The position numbers and the translations under genes are program-made. This document shows positions 1-4,828 of a stretch of 7,110 bases of DNA, piece by piece. Each line of letters opens with the position of its first letter. Within the stretch, counting starts at the first letter, position 1. Source of the DNA: Alphaproteobacteria bacterium (GTDB taxonomy: Bacteria; Pseudomonadota; Alphaproteobacteria; RS24); assembly GCA_009920875.1 (NCBI GenBank), contig RFZE01000073.1, positions 1 to 7,110 of the forward strand, given 5' to 3'. A model generated the notes under the pieces. The model had not been told where the DNA came from and made no database searches. It saw nothing but the letters and a program-made list of their open reading frames with translations.

Positions 1-940
1 GAATATAAGCCTCAGCCTTAAACTTGGTGTGCGGGGTAATCGACCCCGGCGCACACAAAACCTGACCGCGCTCAACTTCTTCGCGCTTCGTGCCACGCAG
101 CAATACACCGACATTGTCACCCGCCTCACCGCTATCAAGCAGCTTGCGGAACATTTCAACACCCGTGCAGGTGGTGGTCGCCGTGTCTTTAATGCCGACA
201 ATCTCAATATCGTCACCAACATTGATGATACCGCGCTCAACACGACCGGTCACAACCGTACCGCGACCCGAAATCGAGAACACATCTTCAATCGGCATCA
301 AGAAAGGCTGATCCTTCGGACGCTCAGGCTGCGGGATATAAGCATCAACTTCAGCCATCAGCGCCAAAATCGCTTCTTTACCGATATTGTCATCACGACC
401 TTCAAGCGCTGCCAAAGCAGACCCCTTAACAATCGGAATATCATCGCCAGGGAACTCATAAGAAGACAAAAGCTCACGCACTTCCATCTCAACAAGCTCG
501 AGAAGCTCTTCATCGTCAACCTGGTCAACTTTGTTCAAAAACACAACCAGCGCCGGAACACCAACCTGACGCGCCAACAAAATATGCTCGCGCGTTTGCG
601 GCATCGGGCCATCGGCTGCATTCACAACCAAAATAGCGCCATCCATTTGCGCCGCACCGGTAATCATGTTCTTCACATAGTCAGCGTGACCGGGGCAATC
701 AACATGCGCATAGTGACGACCATCCGTCTCATACTCAACATGCGCCGTCGAAATCGTGATACCACGCTCTTTTTCCTCAGGTGCCTTATCAATGTCAGAG
801 TAATCTGAAAACTCAGCACCACCGGCCTCAGCCAGAACCTTCGTAATCGCCGCCGTCAACGTCGTCTTACCATGGTCAACGTGACCAATCGTGCCAATGT
901 TGCAGTGCGGCTTAGTCCGCTCAAACTTCTCTTTCGACAT
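1..940 (-). CDS. tuf: Elongation factor Tu, C-terminal end outside window
   Basis: EF-Tu is the cytoplasmic GTPase that brings aminoacyl-tRNA to the ribosomal A site. The start at 938-940 reads MSKEKFERTKPHCNIGTIGH, and AGAGGAA (945-951) precedes it as ribosome binding site. All G-domain motifs are visible: P-loop GHVDHGKT at residues 19-26, switch I around RGITIS (59-64), DCPGH (81-85) and NKVD (136-139). Domain II follows, with GRGTVVTGRVERG and later KREEVERGQVL. The frame is open to the left edge for 313 codons. Bacterial EF-Tu has about 396 residues, so roughly 80 residues, most of domain III, lie outside the window. Codons are strongly biased to GTT, GGT and CGT, as expected for a highly expressed gene. 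tRNA-Tyr lies 104 nt upstream on the same strand, so co-transcription is likely, as at E. coli tufB, where tRNA genes also precede the gene. Identification is certain; whether a second tuf copy exists cannot be seen here. Confidence 0.98.
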   Translation of the reverse strand, partial: MSKEKFERTKPHCNIGTIGHVDHGKTTLTAAITKVLAEAGGAEFSDYSDIDKAPEEKERGITISTAHVEYETDGRHYAHVDCPGHADYVKNMITGAAQMDGAILVVNAADGPMPQTREHILLARQVGVPALVVFLNKVDQVDDEELLELVEMEVRELLSSYEFPGDDIPIVKGSALAALEGRDDNIGKEAILALMAEVDAYIPQPERPKDQPFLMPIEDVFSISGRGTVVTGRVERGIINVGDDIEIVGIKDTATTTCTGVEMFRKLLDSGEAGDNVGVLLRGTKREEVERGQVLCAPGSITPHTKFKAEAYI

Positions 941-1044
941 CTTCGTTCCTCTTTACCCAGTGCTTTTAGAGGCCGACTTACCGCCTATCGGCGGTTCGCT
1001 GGCGCAAGGCGCACTAAGCAATAAATTGCTAAGTGCTTTTAGCG
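941..1044 (-). other. tRNA-Tyr to tuf spacer with two hairpins and an 11-bp direct repeat
   Basis: Two self-complementary elements are visible. One is 1011-1036: GCACTAAGCAA and TTGCTAAGTGC around a 4-nt loop, 10 pairs with one A-A mismatch. The other is 980-995: ACCGCC and GGCGGT around TATC, 6 pairs. Neither is followed by a T-tract in the minus direction, so they do not look like intrinsic terminators. AGTGCTTTTAG occurs at 959-969 and again at 1032-1042, the second copy ending two bases from the tRNA 3' end. The spacer lies where a tRNA-tuf primary transcript would be cut, so roles in processing or as a tuf leader are plausible but inferred. Confidence 0.5.
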
Positions 1045-1129
1045 TGGTGGAGGGAGTTGGATTCGAACCAACGTAGGCATAGCCAACGGGTTTACAGCCC
1101 GTCCCCTTTAGCCACTCGGGCATCCCTCC
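1045..1129 (-). tRNA. tRNA-Tyr (anticodon GUA)
   Basis: The 85-nt gene includes an encoded CCA (1045-1047). Acceptor halves GGAGGGA (1123-1129) and TCCCTCC (1049-1055) pair perfectly, with discriminator A at 1048. The anticodon stem ACGGG/CCCGT encloses loop CTGTAAA, which gives anticodon GTA at 1093-1095. The T arm is GTTGG-TTCGAAT-CCAAC. Between the anticodon and T arms is an extended variable arm (GGC-TAT-GCC), the class II feature of bacterial tRNA-Tyr. It is the first gene of the apparent minus-strand tRNA-tuf unit. Confidence 0.97.
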
Positions 1130-1285
1130 GCCCTAAGAGTTGTAAAATCCAAATTCCGCAGAAATCTGCCATTTTACAAATAATCGCAAGCACAAAAGCC
1201 CGTCCGCTAACTCCATTTTCTTACGAAAACCAGTCCAGCGACGGAACGATTGCACTGCAATGTCAACAGCCTTATAAGGAATTGC
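1130..1285. promoter_or_regulatory. Divergent spacer between tRNA-Tyr and rlmB with a 9-bp perfect inverted repeat
   Basis: This spacer must carry the promoters for tRNA-Tyr/tuf (minus) and rlmB (plus). TTGTAAAAT (1140-1148) and ATTTTACAA (1171-1179) form a perfect inverted repeat. Inside it GCAGA (1158-1162) and TCTGC (1165-1169) form a second short one, so the whole can fold as a nested hairpin or cruciform. It starts only 11 nt upstream of the tRNA 5' end, where the tRNA promoter should be. I could not place a convincing -35/-10 pair for either direction. The rlmB ribosome binding site AAGGA is at 1276-1280. Confidence 0.45.
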
Positions 1286-2047
1286 ATGGCCAAGCGCAAG
1301 CACAAGAATCCTCATAAAGACAGAAAAACTCTAGCAGATTCGTCACAGCTGTATATCTATGGCAGCCATGCTGTGCGCGCAGCAGTGGATAACCCTCAGC
1401 GACATATCAAAAACCTCTATTTGACCGAAAATGCAGCGCACGAGCTGGCGGAAACGCTGGCAAAGCGCAACATTCAGGCGCAAATAAGCAAACCGCAGAA
1501 ATTGGCGTCGCTTTTGCCGCCGGATGCGGTTCATCAGGGTATGGTGTTGGAAACCGCAACTCTGCCCGAACCGGATTTGGCCGATTTGGCCGCTTCGGGC
1601 AAATTATTATTGCTGCTCGACCAAGTTTCAGACCCGCGCAATGTCGGGGCTATTTTGCGCGCCGCCGCTGTATTTGGCGCCGGCGGCATTATTCTGCCGC
1701 GCCGCAACAGCCCACCGCCATCCGGAGCCTTAGCTAAAACCGCCTCCGGCGCGTTGGAAGTGGTCCAGATGTTGCCGGTGACCAATTTGGCGCGCGCTTT
1801 GGAAACGCTGCACAAGGCGGGATATATGAGTGTGGGGCTTGATGAGCGCGGCGATACGCTGATTGGCAATGTGCCGAAAGACAGGCCCTTGGCCGTGGTG
1901 ATGGGGGCGGAAGGCCCCGGTCTGCGCCGCCTGACCCGCGAAACTTGCGATATGCTGGCGCGCCTGCCGGTCGCTCATGATGCCGGATTTGCCACGCTCA
2001 ATGTGGCAACGGCGACCGCCGTCACGCTTTATGCGCTGAAAAATTAG
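1286..2047 (+). CDS. rlmB: TrmH/SpoU-family rRNA 2'-O-methyltransferase, RlmB-type
   Basis: This is a 253-residue SPOUT-class enzyme. RlmB uses S-adenosylmethionine to methylate the ribose 2'-OH of 23S rRNA G2251 in the peptidyl-transferase P loop. A basic N-terminus (MAKRKHKNPHKDRK) leads into the small substrate-binding domain (about residues 22-90, beginning YIYGSHAV). The catalytic domain has the three SpoU motifs: DQVSDPRNVGAILRAA (112-127), including the family Asn and Arg; VVMGAEGPG (204-212); and LPVAHDAGFATLNVATATAV (227-246), with the conserved Asn at 239. E. coli RlmB is 243 residues, so length fits. I chose the ATG at 1286 because AAGGA lies 5 nt upstream and family-like sequence begins there; an in-frame ATG at 1250 would add 12 residues of no family character. 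The gene diverges from tRNA-Tyr/tuf. The exact target nucleotide is inferred from family; another TrmH-family specificity is possible. Confidence 0.9.
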   Translation: MAKRKHKNPHKDRKTLADSSQLYIYGSHAVRAAVDNPQRHIKNLYLTENAAHELAETLAKRNIQAQISKPQKLASLLPPDAVHQGMVLETATLPEPDLADLAASGKLLLLLDQVSDPRNVGAILRAAAVFGAGGIILPRRNSPPPSGALAKTASGALEVVQMLPVTNLARALETLHKAGYMSVGLDERGDTLIGNVPKDRPLAVVMGAEGPGLRRLTRETCDMLARLPVAHDAGFATLNVATATAVTLYALKN

Positions 2048-2073
2048 AGCTTATAATAATTAGAGTTTATTAT
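2042..2073. repeat. 16-bp imperfect tandem duplication spanning two convergent stop codons
   Basis: AATTAGAGCTTATAAT (2042-2057) is followed at once by AATTAGAGTTTATTAT (2058-2073), 14 of 16 positions identical. The first copy contains the rlmB stop TAG (2045-2047). The second contains the stop and last codons of the minus-strand iron-sulfur protein. ATAATAA (2053-2059) and TTATTAT (2067-2073) could also pair as an A/T-only stem. No GC-rich terminator hairpin is present between these two genes. Confidence 0.6.
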
Positions 2074-2299
2074 GCGCGCCGTCGCACAGAGGCGATTTAC
2101 CGGTTGCTTTGCAGCCGCAAAAATAAACCTCGCCATCTTTGTCGGCCTCATAAAGCACAGGCTCGAAGCCGGTATCTTTGTGCTTGCCATCGCAAAAGGG
2201 CTGGTTTTCCGACTTGCCGCAGCTGCACCAGAAATAGCGCTTACCGGCTTTCACTTCAGTTTTATATGGCGCTTTTTGCGGACATTCAGCTTGGCTCAT
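2060..2299 (-). CDS. Small tandem-CDGSH iron-sulfur protein
   Basis: This 79-residue protein carries two CDGSH-type cluster sites in tandem. Site one is C25, C27, C36 and H40 (CSC, then PFCDGKH). Site two is C61, C63, C72 and H76 (CGC, then PLCDGAH). Each matches the family pattern C-x-C-x2-S/T-x3-P-x-C-D-G-x-H, which binds a [2Fe-2S] cluster through three cysteines and one histidine. Two sites in one short chain resemble the mitochondrial CISD3 (Miner2) class. There is no signal peptide or membrane anchor, so it should be cytoplasmic. Family members are linked to redox or Fe-S handling, but bacterial roles are mostly undefined. The start at 2297-2299 has AGGAGA (2305-2310) at ideal spacing; an upstream in-frame ATG at 2369-2371 would extend through the leader and into the terminator loop, and is rejected. 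A terminator just upstream separates it from the thiolase gene, so it is probably transcribed alone. Its stop lies 12 nt from the rlmB stop. Confidence 0.9.
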   Translation of the reverse strand: MSQAECPQKAPYKTEVKAGKRYFWCSCGKSENQPFCDGKHKDTGFEPVLYEADKDGEVYFCGCKATGKSPLCDGAHNKL

Positions 2300-2324
2300 G
2301 GTTTTCTCCTCAGTTGCGATAAAA

Positions 2325-2354
2325 AGCATATGACCTTGCCGCCCCGCCGCGCAA
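2325..2354 (-). promoter_or_regulatory. Candidate sigma-70-like promoter for the CDGSH gene
   Basis: On the minus strand TTGCGC (2349-2354) is followed by an 18-nt spacer and TATGCT (2325-2330). This lies between the thiolase terminator and the CDGSH start, where a separate promoter is expected. Each box matches the consensus only partly, so this is a positional candidate. Confidence 0.3.
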
Positions 2355-2355
2355 C

Positions 2356-2386
2356 AAAAAAGCCCCGCCATTTCTGACGGGGCTTT
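2356..2386 (-). terminator. Intrinsic terminator of the thiolase gene
   Basis: AAAGCCCCG (2359-2367) pairs with CGGGGCTTT (2378-2386) over 9 bp with a 10-nt loop. Read on the minus strand the hairpin runs into six T residues (2356-2361). It sits 21 nt past the thiolase stop, which is the expected place. It also isolates the CDGSH gene from thiolase transcription. Confidence 0.85.
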
Positions 2387-2407
2387 AGGTTTTTGATTGG
2401 GCCGCGA

Positions 2408-3583
2408 CTATTGCAGGTTCTCAATAATCGTGACATTGGCCATGCCGCCGCCTTCACACATCGTCTGCAAACCGTATTTGCCGCCTTTGCGCTTCAGCGC
2501 GCTGACCAAAGTTGCCATCAGCTTGGTGCCGGAGCCGCCAAGCGGATGACCCAGCGCGATGGCGCCGCCATGCACATTGATTTTCTCGCCATCAACACCA
2601 AGCTCTTTGCAATAAGCCACCGGCACGGACCCGAAAGCCTCATTGACTTCGAACAGATCAATATCATCAACCGACAATCCGGCTTTATCCAAAGCACGCT
2701 TGGTGGCGGGGATGGGAGCTTCCAGCATAATGACCGGATCGTGACCCATGACCGACAAATGGATGATTTTGGCCAAAGGCTTTACATTGAGTTTTTTCAA
2801 ACCCTCTTCATTGACAATCATCACGCCTGACGCGCCGTCGCAAATCTGGCTGGACGATGCGGCGGTAATGACCCCGCCCTCGGCCAGCAGCTTGACGCCC
2901 TGAATGCCCTCAAGGCTGGCGTCGAAGCGAATGCCCTCATCGACTTTATGAATCTCTTTTTCGCCATCCTCATTGGTCACTTCAATCGGCACGATTTCTT
3001 CATCGAAAGCACCGGCTTGCGTCGCCGCAATGGCGCGCTCATGACTGCGATAGGCGTAAGCGTCAATCTCGTCTTTAGTCAGCTCATATTTTTTGGCGAC
3101 CATTTCGGCACCGGCAAATTGGCTGAACTGCACATCGGGATAACGCTTTTGCATGGCTTCAGAGACATAAAAGCCATGGCCTTCTTTAAACGGCAAAGAA
3201 ATATTCAAACCCATCGGCACATTGGTCATGCTCTCAACACCGGCGGCGATGACGCAATCCATTGTGCCTGACATCACGGCTTGTGCTGCAAAATGGATGG
3301 ATTGTTGCGACGAACCGCATTGGCGGTCAACCGATGTGGCCGGCACGCTTTCCGGCAGGCGCGATGACAACACCGCATTACGACCGATATTGGCCGCTTG
3401 CTGGCCGACTTGGGTGACGCAGCCCATGATCACGTCTTCGACCATTTCAGGGTCTGCGCCTGAACGGTCGAGCAATTCGTCAATGACTTTGCCTGCCAAA
3501 TCGGCCGGATGCCATTCTTTCAGCTTACCGTCGCGGCGACCACCGGCGGTGCGCCCCACGGCAACAATATATGCTTCAGCCAT
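2408..3583 (-). CDS. Thiolase (acetyl-CoA acyltransferase), FadA5/FadA6-like
   Basis: This 391-residue enzyme is of full thiolase length. Thiolases cleave 3-ketoacyl-CoA with CoA to release acetyl-CoA (or other acyl-CoA), or run the reverse condensation. The catalytic set is complete: acyl-accepting C89 in SVDRQCGSSQQ, NEAF at 314-317, H346 in GGAIALGHPLGGSG, and C376 in QTMCEGGGMANV. The CEGGG form with the ending GLQTMCEGGG-x-ANVTIIE resembles, from memory, actinobacterial FadA5 and FadA6 thiolases of steroid breakdown rather than the CxGGGxG of housekeeping PhaA or FadA enzymes. Substrate is therefore unlikely to be assigned safely; bulky or branched acyl-CoAs are possible. The start at 3581-3583 has AGGGAGA (3589-3595) upstream; an in-frame ATG at 3623-3625 would add 14 residues and lacks family similarity. 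The gene ends at its own terminator and diverges from a flavoprotein gene with a near-identical translation start region. It is soluble and cytoplasmic. Confidence 0.93.
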   Translation of the reverse strand: MAEAYIVAVGRTAGGRRDGKLKEWHPADLAGKVIDELLDRSGADPEMVEDVIMGCVTQVGQQAANIGRNAVLSSRLPESVPATSVDRQCGSSQQSIHFAAQAVMSGTMDCVIAAGVESMTNVPMGLNISLPFKEGHGFYVSEAMQKRYPDVQFSQFAGAEMVAKKYELTKDEIDAYAYRSHERAIAATQAGAFDEEIVPIEVTNEDGEKEIHKVDEGIRFDASLEGIQGVKLLAEGGVITAASSSQICDGASGVMIVNEEGLKKLNVKPLAKIIHLSVMGHDPVIMLEAPIPATKRALDKAGLSVDDIDLFEVNEAFGSVPVAYCKELGVDGEKINVHGGAIALGHPLGGSGTKLMATLVSALKRKGGKYGLQTMCEGGGMANVTIIENLQ

Positions 3584-3715
3584 ATCTATCTCCCTTGAAT
3601 AAATGAGCTGGCGAGAAGCTACCAAATGAAATAATGGCGCGACAAGTTAATTTTGATTGCACTCTTTTCAGCCGTGCGTAACATGACGACAGAAATTTCA
3701 AGGGAGAAAGACATG
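3581..3715. promoter_or_regulatory. Divergent spacer with mirrored translation start regions
   Basis: The minus-strand start region TTCAAGGGAGATAGATATG (3581-3599) and the plus-strand start region TTCAAGGGAGAAAGACATG (3697-3715) agree at 17 of 19 positions, so the two leaders form a long-range inverted repeat with both ATGs at its outer ends. Both supply a strong AAGGGAGA ribosome binding site. For the plus gene TTGCAC (3657-3662), 16 nt and TAACAT (3679-3684) are a weak promoter candidate. For the minus gene I see no convincing boxes. No clear operator palindrome was found in the middle. Confidence 0.5.
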
Positions 3716-4687
3716 AAAACCCGTATCACTGAACTTTTCGGCATTGAGCATCCGGTCATTCAAGGCGGCATGCACCATGTCGGCTTTGCCGAAATGGCGG
3801 CTGCCGTTTCAAACGCCGGTGGCCTCGGCATCATTACCGGCCTGACGCAAAAGTCGCCGGAAGATTTGGCCGATGAAATCGCCAAATGCAATGACATGAC
3901 CGACAAGCCGTTCGGCGTGAACTTGACCTTCTTGCCGGGCTTCGCCAATCCCGATTATCCGGGCTATATCGAGGCGATTATTGCGGGCAATGTGCGCATT
4001 GTCGAAACCGCCGGTCGCAGCCCCGAGCAATATATGCCGCTGATGAAAGAGGCCGGTATTAAAGTCATCCATAAATGCACCTCGGTGCGCCACTCTTTGA
4101 AAGCCGAGCGCATTGGTTGCGATGCCGTGTCGGTTGACGGTTTTGAGTGCGGTGGTCACCCCGGTGAAGATGATATTCCGAACATGATTTTGCTGCCGCG
4201 CGCGGCCGAAGAATTGTCCATTCCGTTTGTCGCCTCAGGCGGCATCGGTAATGCCCAACAACTGGTCGCCGCTTTGGCGCTGGGTGCTGACGGCGTCAAT
4301 ATGGGCACGCGCTTCATCGCCACCAAAGAAGCTCCGGTGCACCAAAACGTCAAAGAGGCGCTGGTCGGCGCGTCTGAATTGGACACCACGCTGATTATGC
4401 GCCCGCTGCGCAACACCGAGCGCGTGCTGAAAAATGATGCGGTCACGCGCATTCAGGAAAAGGAAAAAGAGCTCGGCGAGAACATCCAAATCAATGACAT
4501 TATGGATGAGGTTGCCGGCGTGTATCCGAAAATCATGAGCGATGGCGATATGGATGCCGGCGCTTGGTCATGCGGCATGGTCGCCGGTCTCATTCACGAT
4601 ATCCCGAGCTGCGATGAGCTGGTCGGCGGCATGGTGAAAGAAGCCGAAGAGATTATCGCCAAACGTCTGGCTGCATTCGCGGCTTGA
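3713..4687 (+). CDS. FMN TIM-barrel oxidoreductase of the nitronate monooxygenase superfamily, PA1024-like
   Basis: The 324-residue protein belongs to the 2-nitropropane dioxygenase/NMO fold, an FMN-binding TIM barrel in the cytoplasm. Visible motifs are VIQGGM (15-20), the N-terminal flavin loop; IHKCTSVRHSLKAERIG (119-135); VDGFECGGHPGEDDIP (141-156); and the FMN-phosphate segment ASGGIG (174-179) with GADGVNMGTRF (191-201). The KCT..RHALKAER-like stretch and GFEC-x-GHPGEDDIP resemble, from memory, P. aeruginosa PA1024, an NADH:quinone reductase first annotated as a nitronate monooxygenase. This makes an NAD(P)H-dependent reductase at least as likely as nitronate oxidation. Mycobacterial IpdC of steroid-ring degradation is another relative to consider, which would suit the neighbouring thiolase. 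I chose ATG 3713 for its AAGGGAGA site (3700-3707) and because MKTRITELFGIEHP is the family N-terminus; ATGs at 3653 and 3683 are rejected. It is followed by a convergent terminator region. Confidence 0.88.
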   Translation: MKTRITELFGIEHPVIQGGMHHVGFAEMAAAVSNAGGLGIITGLTQKSPEDLADEIAKCNDMTDKPFGVNLTFLPGFANPDYPGYIEAIIAGNVRIVETAGRSPEQYMPLMKEAGIKVIHKCTSVRHSLKAERIGCDAVSVDGFECGGHPGEDDIPNMILLPRAAEELSIPFVASGGIGNAQQLVAALALGADGVNMGTRFIATKEAPVHQNVKEALVGASELDTTLIMRPLRNTERVLKNDAVTRIQEKEKELGENIQINDIMDEVAGVYPKIMSDGDMDAGAWSCGMVAGLIHDIPSCDELVGGMVKEAEEIIAKRLAAFAA

Positions 4688-4692
4688 TTTTA

Positions 4693-4731
4693 TTTTGCGG
4701 CAGGCTTGGCCTAATGGCCCGCGCCGCAAAA
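4693..4731. repeat. Nested hairpin after the flavoprotein gene
   Basis: TTTTGCGGC (4693-4701) and GCCGCAAAA (4723-4731) are perfect 9-bp complements. Inside, GGCC (4708-4711) and GGCC (4716-4719) form a second short stem around TAAT. The A/T ends could act in terminators of either strand, but a T-run follows the stem only weakly in both directions. It starts 5 nt past the flavoprotein stop codon. Confidence 0.5.
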
Positions 4732-4740
4732 CGGGCCGCC

Positions 4741-4756
4741 ATCTGCTAACGCAGAT
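4741..4756. repeat. Small perfect hairpin in the convergent spacer
   Basis: ATCTGC (4741-4746) and GCAGAT (4751-4756) pair over 6 bp around a TAAC loop. It lies between the nested hairpin and the terminator. No T-tract adjoins it. Confidence 0.45.
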
Positions 4757-4776
4757 CGACGCATGATAAAAATTTG

Positions 4777-4805
4777 AAGGCCCTGCTCTCACGAGCGGGG
4801 CTTTT
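4777..4805 (+). terminator. Intrinsic terminator between convergent genes, probably bidirectional
   Basis: AAGGCCCTGCTC (4777-4788) pairs with GAGCGGGGCTTT (4793-4804) around a TCAC loop, 12 bp including two G-U pairs. On the plus strand it ends in TTTT (4802-4805) and would stop flavoprotein transcription. On the minus strand the stem is followed by CAAATTTTT, so it may also end the alkylsulfatase transcript, whose stop codon is 24 nt away at 4829. Confidence 0.75.
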
Positions 4806-4828
4806 CTCATCACGTCGCCGTGCTTGCC

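Noticed and set aside
29..808. Long plus-strand open frame of 259 codons
   Set aside because: It is the antisense of tuf, whose minus-strand product is unmistakable, and its Arg/His/Asn-rich translation has no family character.
980..1036. The spacer hairpins as an intrinsic terminator between tRNA-Tyr and tuf
   Set aside because: Neither stem is followed by a T-tract on the minus strand, and termination here would leave tuf needing a promoter I cannot find in the remaining short stretch.
1250..1285. Upstream ATG at 1250 as the rlmB start
   Set aside because: It has no ribosome binding site, while AAGGA at 1276-1280 serves the ATG at 1286.
891..1317. Two plus-strand open frames over tRNA-Tyr, with peptides such as GVGFEPT and WWRELDSNQRR
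   Set aside because: These peptides are the well-known false translations of the antisense of a tRNA 3' half (T arm and acceptor).
2393..2830. Plus-strand open frame of 145 codons
   Set aside because: It is the antisense of the thiolase C-terminal region, which carries the catalytic His and Cys motifs.
3640..3660. Possible operator palindrome around CAAGTTAATTTTG
   Set aside because: Only 8 of 13 positions are symmetrical, which is not convincing in A/T-rich sequence.
3653..3712. Upstream ATGs (3653 and 3683) as starts of the flavoprotein
   Set aside because: They have no ribosome binding site and would add residues foreign to the family; the ATG at 3713 has AAGGGAGA and begins the family N-terminus.
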